A stretch of 64,000 nt of DNA from Oscillospiraceae bacterium. GTDB taxonomy: Bacteria; Bacillota; Clostridia; Lachnospirales; Lachnospiraceae. Numbering within the stretch: position 1 is the first letter of the stretch; each line of letters opens with the position of its first letter. This document shows positions 1 through 8,426 of the stretch, piece after piece. The notes below the pieces were generated by a model, which was not told the DNA's origin, searched no databases, and saw nothing but the letters and a program-made list of their open reading frames with translations. The stretch spans positions 62,001 through 126,000 of the forward strand of contig JAETOO010000007.1 of the NCBI GenBank assembly GCA_021771715.1. Reading direction: 5' to 3'. A program made the translations under genes and the position numbers.

Positions 1-391
1 TCAGCCCACCGCGGACAGATTCTTTTTTCGTCAGCGCCATGCAGATCCCCGTCACCGTCCCCAGGATCAGCGAGATCGCGTAGGCCAGAAGCCCAAGCCG
101 CATCGTGCACGGCGCCGCCGCCGCGATCAGCTCATTCACGGTCGTCCCCACCTTTTTGTAGGAGACGCCCAGATCTCCGTGCGCCAGATTCTTCAGGTAC
201 ATCGCAAACTGCGTCATCACCGGCTGATCCAGCCCGTAGTAGCTCATGATCTTGTCCTGCACGGACTGATTCACATTTTCGATCTGAAACGGATTGCCCG
301 GCATCAGCCTCGTCAGAAAAAACGTGACGAAGATCAGCGCAAACAGGCTGATCAGGCCCATCAGGATCCGCTTTCCGATATATTTCGTCAT
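1..391 (-). CDS. ABC transporter permease, DppB/OppB type (C-terminus outside window)
   Basis: N-terminal 130 residues of an inner-membrane permease of the peptide/nickel/oligopeptide ABC importer family. The start is MTKYIGKRILMGLISLFALI, one hydrophobic segment, followed by the family's typical LMPGNPF turn and a GLDQPVMTQF stretch. A second membrane segment begins just before the window edge. The ATG at 391 is preceded by GGGAAAGGAAGC, a plausible ribosome binding site. The ferredoxin and flavoprotein genes lie upstream on the same strand, so the three may form one transcription unit that imports a small ligand or peptide-like substrate for the redox pair; that link is inference. Family call is firm, substrate unknown. 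Confidence 0.85.
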   Translation of the reverse strand, partial: MTKYIGKRILMGLISLFALIFVTFFLTRLMPGNPFQIENVNQSVQDKIMSYYGLDQPVMTQFAMYLKNLAHGDLGVSYKKVGTTVNELIAAAAPCTMRLGLLAYAISLILGTVTGICMALTKKESVRGGL

Positions 392-458
392 TCTGCTGCT
401 TCCTTTCCCGCGGCAGAGCACACGCCCTTTGGCGCTCTGCACACTCAGATATCCTTTC

Positions 459-746
459 TCACGCCTCCGCGGACGGCCGCTTCACCGGGACGAACCGCGC
501 CTGGTTCATCAGCGGATGCTGCAGCCGGATCGCGCCCTCCTGCCGGCAGACCATGACACAGCTCCCGCAGTAGTAGCACTCTCCCGGATAGGCGACGATC
601 GGCGTCTTCCCCTTCTCCGGGTTCGGCAGCAGAATGTCGACCTGACAGATATTGACACAGCGATTGCAGCCCACGCACTTCTCGCTGTCAAATACCAGCG
701 GGCGCGCGCTGCACGGAATCACGGATGCATATAACTCTTTTTCCAT
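459..746 (-). CDS. 4Fe-4S ferredoxin subunit, AprB-like
   Basis: A 95-residue iron-sulfur protein with two cluster motifs: CVGCNRCVNICQVDIL near residue 24 and CYYCGSCVMVCRQEGAI near residue 58. The second motif and the short basic C-terminal tail resemble the beta subunit of adenylylsulfate reductase and related electron-transfer subunits. It lies about 180 bp downstream of the flavoprotein gene on the same strand and probably passes electrons to or from that FAD protein. The ATG at 746 follows a GAGGG site with 9-nt spacing. It is shorter than true AprB (about 150 residues). Sulfate reduction genes are not seen here, so the physiological partner is open. Confidence 0.85.
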   Translation of the reverse strand: MEKELYASVIPCSARPLVFDSEKCVGCNRCVNICQVDILLPNPEKGKTPIVAYPGECYYCGSCVMVCRQEGAIRLQHPLMNQARFVPVKRPSAEA

Positions 747-927
747 TTTCTTTTTCCCTCACGTAATTAACGAATCTATTCCACGAACAGGACACAGGAA
801 CTATCCTTTTCGTCAAACCAAACGAGCATCTGCGACCTGCCCCCTCGAGATGAACGCAGGTCCGCTCTTCTCGTCAAACCTCACATCTGTACCTCGCTCC
901 GCAGCCATCTCTTCATCGCTCCCCAGA

Positions 928-2892
928 TTATCCCCTACGGTAGCGCGCGTCCCCGTCGACATAGTCCGCGTTCCGCTTCTCGTACTCTTCCTTCAGATCT
1001 CCGAAGTACCCCTTCGGCACCGTCCCGCGCACCACCTGGCCGGACGCGTCGAGCCGGATCGTGATGAAGCAGTCGTCCTTCGGCGGGTCCATCTCCGGGA
1101 AATCGCTCCGCGAAAAGCACAGCGGCTCCGAGCTCGACTCGCGCAGCAGACACGCCTGCAGGATCAGCTTTGCCACCGTCAGGATGTCAAACACCTCGTG
1201 CGCGCGCATTAGCTCGTGCGGGTTCGACGCGCCGACCTGCGGCACTGCCTCCCGCTCATACTGCTCCAGAAGCTCCAGCCCCTGGTTCAGCAGATCCCTG
1301 CACTTGACGCCGCCGCAGTAGTTCTGCATCGCTTTGGAGATCGCCATGTTCAGCTCTCTCCAGTCCATCCCGTTCTCCACCTCCATCGGGTGATACAGCC
1401 GCGCCTTCTCCGCGTCGCAGAATGCCCGGTCAATCTCGCCGTACTCGACATCCTCGGCCGCCTTCGCCGCCTTGCGCCCCGCGTAGTAGCCGGTCGCGCA
1501 CGCGTACCCGCAGCAGTCCGACGCGTAGAGCTGATCGCCCGCCGCGTAGATGCCGTCAATATTCGTCTTCAGATCCCAGTCGGTGATGATGCCGCCCGGC
1601 GCTCCGAACAGCTGCCGCTCCTGCGGCAGAAAGTCCGCGGACTGCCAGCCGTTCCCGTAGCTCTGCAACATGTGCTGCGTGGGATCAAAGCCTCGCTCCG
1701 TATAATTCTTGAGGATCGGGATCTTCGTCTTCCCCTCCTCCCCTACCATCACGCCCCAGATGACCTTGCGCTCCATCTCCGGCATCCGGCTCAGGTCCGC
1801 GTAAAACGGAAGCTGGTAGCCTCTTCGCATCAGCTCGGCAAAATCCAGCGTCTCCGGCCCGCGGTACTCGTACTTCGGATTGTCGATGACGCCGCCCTTC
1901 AGGAAGAACTTCTGTCCCGGAGCCGGATAGTACCGCTCCGAGACCGTCTTGAGCTCCACGCCGTCGCGGTTCACATACGGGATCTCCACGCCTCTGGCAT
2001 CGACCATCGTCGCCGCGTACCACGTATTGTGGTTGTTCCCCGTGCCGTACGGCGGAAAGCTCCGCCCCGCCGAGGAGAACTCTGCCTTGACCGACTTCTC
2101 CATCATCGTGAACGCGACGCCCGCGCGGTATCCCATCGCATGGCCGCTGCCGATACTCTGCATCGGCCGGAACTCACACAGCCCGACGAGATCCGGGTGG
2201 AACAGCCAGATCCGGGCCGGGCGCGACATCGCCAGAATCGTCTCCTTCGCCCGGAAGATCAGGAACTTTCCTGTCCGCACATTCATGCCGGTCGCGCCGA
2301 TTCCGCGCCGCCGCCCGTTCGTTTCCTCCACCATCAGCGCCGTCGCCTCCGTCCGGTCGTACACCTTGACGCCAAGGCGCAGCAGCTCCTTGTACAGCGC
2401 CGGCTTAAAGGTCGAACCCCAGACGCGCAGCGTAAACTTATTCTGATAGTCATACGCAAACATCAGCTTCGTCTCGTCGTCCCGGAACTCCGCCCCGGCG
2501 AACTCGTCCTCCGTATCGCGGATCTTCCCGCCGAACGACTCCATATCCAGCAGACGGTCGTAGCCCTCCTGGCACTCGATGTAGTGCCCGATGCCGTTGC
2601 TGTAGCCGTCCTGTTCATTCACATACGCCTCCGCGATTTCCTGCGCGCTCACCTGCGAGCACGGATTCGTGCACGCGCTCTCCCAGTGGTCAAACCCGCT
2701 CCCTGCCGAGCCGCTGCGCTCCGTGGCGCCCTTCTCCACCAGCACCACCGACTTCCCGCGCCGGGCCGCCGCGATCGCCGCATAGCAGCCCGCCAGGCCG
2801 CCGCCCAGCACGAGAATCTCGCTCGTCACGATCTCCTCCTGTCCAAATTCATTCTCATAAGGCCATTTTAAGTTCTGCATTCTGTCATTCAC
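928..2892 (-). CDS. FAD-dependent oxidoreductase, fumarate reductase/AprA superfamily
   Basis: Flavoprotein of about 650 residues. The N-terminal Rossmann motif LGGGLAGCYAAIAAARRGKS with the following VLVEKG binds FAD. A C-terminal GIYAAGDQ segment is the second FAD contact typical of succinate dehydrogenase, fumarate reductase and adenylylsulfate reductase alpha subunits. The small AprB-like ferredoxin follows downstream, so the two probably form a soluble electron-transfer complex. The first in-frame ATG is 2892, but the ATG at 2880 (MQNLKWPYEN) is better placed after AGAAGGTG and may be the true start. The substrate is not identifiable by eye. Related pairs are often labelled fumarate reductase-like, but the fumarate-site residues were not verified. 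Confidence 0.8.
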   Translation of the reverse strand: MNDRMQNLKWPYENEFGQEEIVTSEILVLGGGLAGCYAAIAAARRGKSVVLVEKGATERSGSAGSGFDHWESACTNPCSQVSAQEIAEAYVNEQDGYSNGIGHYIECQEGYDRLLDMESFGGKIRDTEDEFAGAEFRDDETKLMFAYDYQNKFTLRVWGSTFKPALYKELLRLGVKVYDRTEATALMVEETNGRRRGIGATGMNVRTGKFLIFRAKETILAMSRPARIWLFHPDLVGLCEFRPMQSIGSGHAMGYRAGVAFTMMEKSVKAEFSSAGRSFPPYGTGNNHNTWYAATMVDARGVEIPYVNRDGVELKTVSERYYPAPGQKFFLKGGVIDNPKYEYRGPETLDFAELMRRGYQLPFYADLSRMPEMERKVIWGVMVGEEGKTKIPILKNYTERGFDPTQHMLQSYGNGWQSADFLPQERQLFGAPGGIITDWDLKTNIDGIYAAGDQLYASDCCGYACATGYYAGRKAAKAAEDVEYGEIDRAFCDAEKARLYHPMEVENGMDWRELNMAISKAMQNYCGGVKCRDLLNQGLELLEQYEREAVPQVGASNPHELMRAHEVFDILTVAKLILQACLLRESSSEPLCFSRSDFPEMDPPKDDCFITIRLDASGQVVRGTVPKGYFGDLKEEYEKRNADYVDGDARYRRG

Positions 2893-3186
2893 CTTCTGAT
2901 TCCATCATTTTCTATTTTGCCGTCCTTTTCCCAGCGCGCAAACAGCAAAAAAAAGAGAACCCGCTCTCGCCGTATCGAAGCACGCTGTTACTTCGTCCGT
3001 TTAAAGTTCTAAATCATGTCCAGTGTACCATCTTTCGACCGGATTTGCAACCTGTTTTTACGGTTTTTCTCCGTCTTCCCATTTTTTATGCATGGCTGAA
3101 CTGGAACGCAAAATATCCCGGGGCGTACTGTCCGCGGCCTGCCGGCTCCGAACAATCACGCGCCCCGGGATCTCCGACGCTCTTTC
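2893..3186. other. intergenic region with one short copy of a dispersed element
   Basis: Non-coding stretch between the flavoprotein and the sensor kinase. It holds a T-rich run with a small hairpin on the minus strand near 2946-2971, a 31-bp copy of the dispersed GTCTTCCCATTTTTTATGCA element at 3073-3103, and the kinase terminator at 3113-3172. Confidence 0.6.
3113..3172 (-). terminator. hairpin downstream of the hybrid sensor kinase
   Basis: Perfect 11-bp arms (ATCCCGGGGCG and its complement) enclose a GC-rich loop. On the minus strand the hairpin is followed by ATATTTTG, as expected for an intrinsic terminator of the kinase gene ending at 3187. A similar ATATCCCGGGG arm occurs at about 45.87 kb. 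Confidence 0.6.
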
Positions 3187-5322
3187 CTATTTTAACATGC
3201 CCCTCAGCACTTCCACCAGCTTTTCCACGTCGACCGGCTTGCCGATGTGGCCGTTCATGCCGGCGGCCAGCGCGTTCTGACGGTCTTCCTCGAATGCATT
3301 TGCCGTCATGGCGACGATCGGGATCTCACGCTTCGCGTCCGGGAAGCTGCGGATCTCCCTGGCCGCCTGGTACCCGTCCAGCTCCGGCATCTGGATGTCC
3401 ATCAGAACCAGATCGTAATAGCCCGGCCCGGCGTTCCGAAGCAGCTCCACGCACGCGCGGCCGTTCTCCGCGTGATCCACCGCAAATCCGAGCTCCTCCA
3501 GAATTTCTATGGAGATCTCCGCGTTCAGCTCATTGTCCTCCGCGAGCAGCAGCCGCTTCCCGGCGAAGCCCTCCGCGACGGTCAGAGAATCCGTCTCGTC
3601 CGCCGCCTCGGCCTGTGCCCTCTCGGCAATCCGGTGCGGGATCGCCACCGTGAAGCGGGTCCCCACACCGACGCTGCTCTCCACCTCGATGGTTCCGCCC
3701 ATCAGCTCCACCAGCTTCTTCGTAATCGCCATTCCCAGGCCCGCCCCGGCAATCCTGCTCTGCGTCGTGTTCCGCTCCCGCGTAAACTCCTCGAAAATGT
3801 GCTCCTGGTACTCTTTGGACATCCCTCTCCCGGTGTCTTCCACCACCGTCTCATAGACGGCGCACCCCTCCTGCTCGCAGGGCAGCTCCCGCACCCGCAT
3901 CAAAATGCGCCCGCCCTCCGGCGTGTACTTGATCGCATTTCCCACGATATTGGAAAAGATCTCCTGAAGCTTCGTCGCGTCGCACCAGACATCCGTGTGC
4001 GCAACCTGCGTCTCCCTGCGAAAATCCAACTTTTTCCGCTCGATCTCCGCCTCAAAGCCGAGCATCAGCGCCTCCTGGAACTGACTCAAATTGCAGACCG
4101 CCTCGTGGAGCGTCAGCTTCCCCTTCTCGATCCGCGCCAGCTCCAGCACGTTGTTGATGAGTCCCAGAAGGTAGGTTCCCGACATCCGGATCTTTGCCAG
4201 ATACTCCACCCGCTTCTCCTCATCGTCCATATACTTTTCCAGCAAATTCGTAAAACCGATAATCGCGTTCATCGGCGTCCGGATATCGTGCGACATGTTC
4301 GAGAGAAACGCAGATTTCGCCTCGTTTGCGGCGTTCGCCTGCTCCAACGCCTGCTCCAGCCGCTTCTGGTACACTCGCTCCTTCCGTCTCTCCTTGCGCT
4401 CCATATAGTTTACGACGTGCACCAGCACCACCGAGGCGATCAGCAGATAGATAAAAATGATCACCGAGCTCAGGTTTGTGCCGCTGTAGACCGTTCTCCT
4501 TGCCTGGCCGACCCCGATCACGTAGCTGCCGCAGAGCTGGAACGCCGCAAAGCACGCCGTCCCGTCGAGCTTCATCTCAAGATGGGCCGCCTGATCTTCC
4601 GCAAACCGCACCTGCCCGACCCCGATCTCAGACAGCTGCCTGCCCACAAAATTCTCCTGTGTGCATCCGACAATCTCCCCGGTCGCATGGTCCGCCACAA
4701 AATAGATCCAGTCATTTGCGGGCATCTTTGCCAGCACGGCAGACGCCTGATTTCCCGCCATCTTCTCCAGAAGCCTCGTCGGCGTCAGCCCGATCTGGAC
4801 CAGTCCCTTCCGGTCCTCCCGCCAGACGATCGCGTACATCATCTGCTTGCCCTCCGCCGTATTGGGCGTGACATCCTGGCAGAGGGACAGCGATTCATCC
4901 GCAAGCACCGGCTTGAAAAACGCCATCTGCTCCCCCGAGTCAAAGTTGTAGCCGAAATACTCCGGATTCGACCCCGCGTAGATCGTGCCCGTCCTGTCAA
5001 ACAGGTGAATCTCATCAATCTCCAGAAGCCCCGCGATTTTCCTGAACTCCTCCACATCCTGCTCCGAAAATCCGCCGTGCTCCACCATGTAGGAACACGC
5101 ATGCGCCCGGATCGTGTACTCCTTTTTCAGGGAATCCACCAGCTCCTTTTCGTTTTCCTCACTCTTCTGCAAAATCTCGCGAATCTGTCCGATCAGAAGA
5201 TCCGCAGACTGATAAAAGTGGCTTCGCACGGAAGAGAGCTGCAGCATACTCTGAAGCGCAAAAAGCAGCACCATGAACAATGCCACAAGCTTTACCACTC
5301 TGTTCTTAAATTCTCTCTCCAC
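3187..5322 (-). CDS. hybrid sensor histidine kinase with receiver domain
   Basis: Membrane sensor kinase of 711 residues from a GTG start. An upstream in-frame ATG would extend it to 769, but the extension is not protein-like and the GTG at 5322 has AAGAAGG ten bases before it. Order: membrane segment near residues 10-28; extracytoplasmic sensor region of about 250 residues, possibly Cache-like; second membrane segment near 286-306; short coiled region; HisKA box [16 protein letters not shown] with the phosphorylated His near 345; HATPase with GAGLGMAI; C-terminal receiver from about 590 with LAEDNEL, the acceptor Asp in [12 protein letters not shown] and the Lys in IGKPVD. It probably relays phosphate to an unlinked response regulator. 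No partner gene is adjacent. Confidence 0.92.
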   Translation of the reverse strand: MEREFKNRVVKLVALFMVLLFALQSMLQLSSVRSHFYQSADLLIGQIREILQKSEENEKELVDSLKKEYTIRAHACSYMVEHGGFSEQDVEEFRKIAGLLEIDEIHLFDRTGTIYAGSNPEYFGYNFDSGEQMAFFKPVLADESLSLCQDVTPNTAEGKQMMYAIVWREDRKGLVQIGLTPTRLLEKMAGNQASAVLAKMPANDWIYFVADHATGEIVGCTQENFVGRQLSEIGVGQVRFAEDQAAHLEMKLDGTACFAAFQLCGSYVIGVGQARRTVYSGTNLSSVIIFIYLLIASVVLVHVVNYMERKERRKERVYQKRLEQALEQANAANEAKSAFLSNMSHDIRTPMNAIIGFTNLLEKYMDDEEKRVEYLAKIRMSGTYLLGLINNVLELARIEKGKLTLHEAVCNLSQFQEALMLGFEAEIERKKLDFRRETQVAHTDVWCDATKLQEIFSNIVGNAIKYTPEGGRILMRVRELPCEQEGCAVYETVVEDTGRGMSKEYQEHIFEEFTRERNTTQSRIAGAGLGMAITKKLVELMGGTIEVESSVGVGTRFTVAIPHRIAERAQAEAADETDSLTVAEGFAGKRLLLAEDNELNAEISIEILEELGFAVDHAENGRACVELLRNAGPGYYDLVLMDIQMPELDGYQAAREIRSFPDAKREIPIVAMTANAFEEDRQNALAAGMNGHIGKPVDVEKLVEVLRGMLK

Positions 5323-5466
5323 TCCATACCGCCCTTCTTCGCGTTCCTGCCACAGACAGCGCGCCGCGGACAAAACGAACACATCTGACTTATCTCTAAG
5401 CCCCGGCCACATCCATCCGAAACGCCGGCTGCCGCCCGGCCCCCGGCCAGACTGTAACGAACGCGC

Positions 5467-5493
5467 ACTATAGCCTGGACATATGAATGTCAA
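5467..5493 (-). promoter_or_regulatory. putative sigma-A promoter of the sensor kinase
   Basis: On the minus strand a consensus TTGACA (5488-5493) and TATAGT (5467-5472) are separated by 15 bp, slightly short. The small dyad GACAT-N4-ATGTC overlaps the -35 box and might be an operator. The implied leader to the GTG at 5322 is about 140 nt. Confidence 0.5.
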
Positions 5494-5518
5494 CACCTCG
5501 CTGCAAAGGGCAAAATTT

Positions 5519-5550
5519 CGCCCCTGTGGTTTGATTCTATCACAGGGGCG
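5519..5550 (-). terminator. terminator of the MmcQ/YjbR-DUF3795 gene
   Basis: Perfect 10-bp inverted repeat CGCCCCTGTG with a 12-nt loop. On the minus strand AAATTTTG follows directly. It lies about 150 bp past the stop at 5696 and just before the kinase promoter. Confidence 0.65.
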
Positions 5551-5695
5551 TGGATATTTCCAGAAGTTTCCATTCTCTTATTTATTGACACGCTGTAACG
5601 TAGCTCTCTTTTTTCTAAACTTACATGCCTGTTTCGCGGGCGTCACCGCACATGAAAATCAATTGCTCTGTGTCTCGCACGCACCGCAGTCTCCC

Positions 5696-6337
5696 TCAAG
5701 CCTTGCCGGTGGTGATCCTGGCGAGGCGCTCCCGGATGCTCTGCTCAAATTCTTCGTCCGAGAGCGCGGGATCCTTCGTCTTCCTCCAGATCTCACACGG
5801 GGCACTGCCGCACGTCCCGCAGCCCGCCAGCTGCTTCTGGTTGACGGCACACTCGTAAATCGGACAGGCCTGTCCTTCGGGGGCATGGAACACCCGCCCG
5901 AGGCTCTCGTTGCAGCCCTTGCACAGGCTCCCGTAGCACCCGCAGGTCGCGCACTCCGCCCCACAGCACGTCGGGGCTCCTGCCAGAATCTCCCGCTGTT
6001 TCTTTTTGCTGAGGCTGCCCAGCACGAGCTGATACGACTTGTCCAGCAGATCCCTCAGCAGGTCATCCGGCACGCTCCCGTCCGGTTTGATTGAGTTCCA
6101 GTGCTGCTTGTTCATATAGTAGCCCGGTATAATGTCCTCATACTGCTGCCGCAGAAAATCCCCCTCGACCGGATTCAGCTTCAGCGCAATATAGTACGGC
6201 TCGTCGTTCTCTCCCAGGCAGAGTGCCGCAAACATCTTCCCGCCGATCTGATACCGAATCCAGTTCCAGTCCTTCTGCAGATCCTTCGTCACGCCTGCCT
6301 TTCCAAGCAGGTACGCATCCATCCATATGTACCTCAT
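5696..6337 (-). CDS. MmcQ/YjbR-like domain fused to cysteine-rich DUF3795 domain
   Basis: Protein of 213 residues. The first ~120 residues match the MmcQ/YjbR (CyaY-fold) pattern: KMFAALCLGENDEPYYIALKL, then YYMNKQHWNSI and a DDLLRDLLDKSYQLVLGSL helix. From about residue 127 a cysteine-rich segment follows (CCGAECATCGCYGSLCKGC, then CPIYECA, then CGTCGSAPCEIW), as in DUF3795, a likely metal-binding module. The start at 6337 is chosen because GGAGG sits 7 nt upstream; the longer reading frame lacks a site. Both parts are common as separate proteins. Function unknown; MmcQ/YjbR proteins are often called DNA-binding on slight evidence. Confidence 0.8.
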   Translation of the reverse strand: MRYIWMDAYLLGKAGVTKDLQKDWNWIRYQIGGKMFAALCLGENDEPYYIALKLNPVEGDFLRQQYEDIIPGYYMNKQHWNSIKPDGSVPDDLLRDLLDKSYQLVLGSLSKKKQREILAGAPTCCGAECATCGCYGSLCKGCNESLGRVFHAPEGQACPIYECAVNQKQLAGCGTCGSAPCEIWRKTKDPALSDEEFEQSIRERLARITTGKA

Positions 6338-6428
6338 TGTAGTGCCTCCTCTCCTCATACCTCTTTTCCGCGCGCAGACGGTTCTGTTCCACACACGCTT
6401 CCCACACAGCTCATTCGCATTTTCTTCT

Positions 6429-6548
6429 CATGCTCAGCCTGACCACATCTCACATGCTTCTTTCTCATGCTCAGTCTGACCACATCTCACATGCTTCTTT
6501 CTCATGCTCAGTCTGCTCACATTTTACAGCCTTCTTTTCCATGCTCAG
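6429..6548. repeat. 37-bp tandem repeat, four copies
   Basis: CATGCTCAG recurs at 6429, 6466, 6503 and 6540, exactly 37 bp apart. The first two full units are nearly identical (one C/T change), the third diverges at its end, and the fourth is partial and runs into the stop codon region of the WYL regulator. There are no unique spacers, so it is a minisatellite and not a CRISPR array. Confidence 0.9.
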
Positions 6549-6549
6549 C

Positions 6550-7464
6550 CTACGTGCACTTCTCGTACTTCTTCCGGATGCACTCCAAGGCTGCGCAGAG
6601 CTCCGCCCTGATCTCCTTCGGCTCGAGCAGCTCCACCTTGTCCCGGAACGTCATCAGCCAGGTGACCAGTTCCTCCCTGCTCGTATAATCCGCCTGGAAC
6701 AGCAGCTTCCCGTCATCCTGCTGCACAAAGCTTGCGCTGCCAAATTCCTCCACCAGCCTCCACCGGCACTCCGGTTCAAACAGCGCCTTCACCCGGATCC
6801 CGCCCGGGAAAATCCGCTCATTGCGCAGGTCCGGCAGCGCGCTTGGCCGCTTCACAAAGGTCCGCTCCGTCACACTGACGCGCTCCATGCGGTTCAGCTT
6901 GAACAGCCGGAAATCCTGCCGTTTTCTGCACCAGCCCCACACGTACCAGTTCGCCCACCGAAAGATCAGGTAGTACGGCTCGATGCAGCGGTCCGACTCC
7001 TCCTTCGGAGAATAGTAGAAAAACTCCAGCTTTCTGCACTCCCCGATCGCCCTGCGGATCTGCTCAATTTTCGGGGCGAGCGACTCCTTGTACCAGGAGG
7101 ACAGATCAATCAGCACCGACTGATCTCCCACCATAAAATCCGAGGAGCCCGCTGACAGCTTTTCCATCAGCATCCCGTAGCGGTTTGTCCCGTTGACACT
7201 GTCCAGGCTGCGCAGCCCCGCAAGGATGTCCTGCATCTCACCGCGCGTGAACAGCGTCCTGTCTAATTTGTAGTTCTCCATGATGGAGATTCCGCCGTTG
7301 GCCCCCTGCCTCGTCGCGATCGGGATGCCCGCCCTGCACAGATCCTCGATATCCCGGTTGATCGTCCGCCTCGAGACCTCAAAGCGCTCCGCAAGGAAGG
7401 GCGCCGTCACCGTGTCCTTCTGCAGCAGCACCGACAAAATCCCGATCTGCCTGTCTATTTTCAT
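6550..7464 (-). CDS. HTH-WYL transcriptional regulator, YafY type
   Basis: 304-residue regulator. The N-terminal winged helix (MKIDRQIGILSVLLQKDTVT, then ERFEVSRRTINRDIEDLCRA) binds DNA. The middle holds a WYL domain (KLEFFYYSPKEES, YLIFRWANWYVWGWCRKR) expected to sense a ligand, followed by a C-terminal WCX-like domain. The start at 7464 has AGGAG five bases upstream; the ATG at 7479 lies within that site. A strong divergent promoter with a palindrome lies at 7581-7617, but no plus-strand gene follows it, so the original target may have been lost. The regulator ends inside the 37-bp repeat array. Confidence 0.9.
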   Translation of the reverse strand: MKIDRQIGILSVLLQKDTVTAPFLAERFEVSRRTINRDIEDLCRAGIPIATRQGANGGISIMENYKLDRTLFTRGEMQDILAGLRSLDSVNGTNRYGMLMEKLSAGSSDFMVGDQSVLIDLSSWYKESLAPKIEQIRRAIGECRKLEFFYYSPKEESDRCIEPYYLIFRWANWYVWGWCRKRQDFRLFKLNRMERVSVTERTFVKRPSALPDLRNERIFPGGIRVKALFEPECRWRLVEEFGSASFVQQDDGKLLFQADYTSREELVTWLMTFRDKVELLEPKEIRAELCAALECIRKKYEKCT

Positions 7465-7580
7465 GGCGACTCCTCTCATAAAATGTTACCGTTTCGACTG
7501 TCTTTTCGTTGAGCAACCGAATTTTACATGTTTCATTGCCATCACAGTGTAACCTTATTCAAGTACCACTATTTTTTTAC

Positions 7581-7617
7581 TTGACATACTCGCTCATATC
7601 GCCTATACTGTACAGTA
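7581..7617 (+). promoter_or_regulatory. orphan consensus promoter with overlapping palindrome
   Basis: TTGACA (7581-7586), 17-bp spacer, TATACT (7604-7609). The perfect 12-bp palindrome TACTGTACAGTA (7606-7617) overlaps the -10 box and looks like an operator. It points away from the WYL gene and into the 3' end of the oppositely oriented LPD3-like gene, with no plus-strand gene downstream. Confidence 0.7.
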
Positions 7618-7642
7618 AGAAATGGGTTCTCACCGTACGGTT

Positions 7643-8170
7643 TTATGACTCAAGCGGGCTGCTCGTTTCTTTTTTTATTGCTAACAGATCATACAAATAT
7701 TTCTTTCCATCTTCATCATGTCTCACAAGCATTCTAGCCGAAAAAATATTATATCGAATAACCTGTCCAGTTTTATCATCATATACAGGCAATGCAAAAC
7801 GCACATCATACCTATACCATCCGAACTTAGCATCCTTCACATGCTTTTTCTTAGTATTTTCAGAAAAATTGCGATTTGTGGCAATTTGAATTATTTCTGG
7901 AATTCCCTGAGCTGCATTTGCTTTAGCCTTCGCCACTGCACCTTTCAAGGCTAGCCTGCTCTCTGAATTTGCATATTCATCCGGGAAATCAGTGGAAATA
8001 AATATTTTCTCTGATGTCTCAGCAATTTCATAGAATTCTTCCACATACTCTTTTAAATATGCTTCTACATCTTTCCAATCTTCCCGCCGTTTTGCTTTAA
8101 AACGAATATCATTAATCAGAACAAATTTTTTGCCATCAAGGTCTGTTATAATGTTTACATTCCTATCCAC
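7643..8170 (-). CDS. LPD3-like domain protein of phage/mobile-element type
   Basis: 175 residues from a GTG start at 8170 that has GGGAGG eight bases upstream; the ATG at 8200 has no site. The sequence (INDIRFKAKRREDW, ISTDFPDEYANS, ALKGAVAKAKANAAQGIPEI, then DAKFGWYRYDVRFALPVYD and YLYDLLAIKKETSSPLE) resembles from memory the large polyvalent protein-associated domain LPD3, usually the last domain of big phage or conjugative-element proteins. Here it stands alone in DNA clearly richer in A+T than its flanks, suggesting a detached C-terminal cassette or a remnant. It may be a toxin-immunity or effector module; that is unproved. Confidence 0.6.
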   Translation of the reverse strand: MDRNVNIITDLDGKKFVLINDIRFKAKRREDWKDVEAYLKEYVEEFYEIAETSEKIFISTDFPDEYANSESRLALKGAVAKAKANAAQGIPEIIQIATNRNFSENTKKKHVKDAKFGWYRYDVRFALPVYDDKTGQVIRYNIFSARMLVRHDEDGKKYLYDLLAIKKETSSPLES

Positions 8171-8358
8171 CAGTCTACCCTCCCTCATTTGAAAATACAA
8201 TCCAAAATACTCATTGCGCCAGCACCGCCATATATATTCCGAATCATGACCACTTCCAACATTCTCCTTGCATTCATAATAACAGTGAGTTGCTTTTATC
8301 TCAAAAATCCTTTTGTGTTTAAAATTCTACCATTCAAATACGCCTGCACGCCTTCTTC

Positions 8359-8397
8359 TGTCTTCCCATTTTTTTATGCATCTCTGAACTGTAGCAA
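8359..8397 (+). repeat. dispersed element, short copy
   Basis: TGTCTTCCCATTTTTTTATG followed by CATCTCTGAACTGTAG is the same core as at 3073-3103, 38411-38579 and 59436-59498. Only about 39 bp are shared here. It sits in the gap between the LPD3-like gene and the exporter subunit. Confidence 0.7.
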
Positions 8398-8426
8398 CTC
8401 CTATTATACGCCCTCAAACATGTCAA

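Larger units (their letters stand above)
5323..5695. other. 373-bp intergenic region between kinase and MmcQ/YjbR gene
   Basis: Contains a minus-strand promoter at about 5467-5493 and a perfect hairpin at 5519-5550. No further gene is apparent. Confidence 0.5.

Noticed and set aside
1216-2871. 551-residue plus-strand open frame
   Set aside because: It lies opposite the flavoprotein gene, is Arg/Leu/His-rich and has no domain; it is a shadow of the GC-rich minus-strand gene.
3247-5388. 713-residue plus-strand open frame
   Set aside because: Antisense to the sensor kinase, low-complexity composition, no start signal.
6429-6548. possible CRISPR array
   Set aside because: Units follow each other without unique spacers; the same holds for the arrays at 11.3, 27.5, 33.6 and 33.9 kb.
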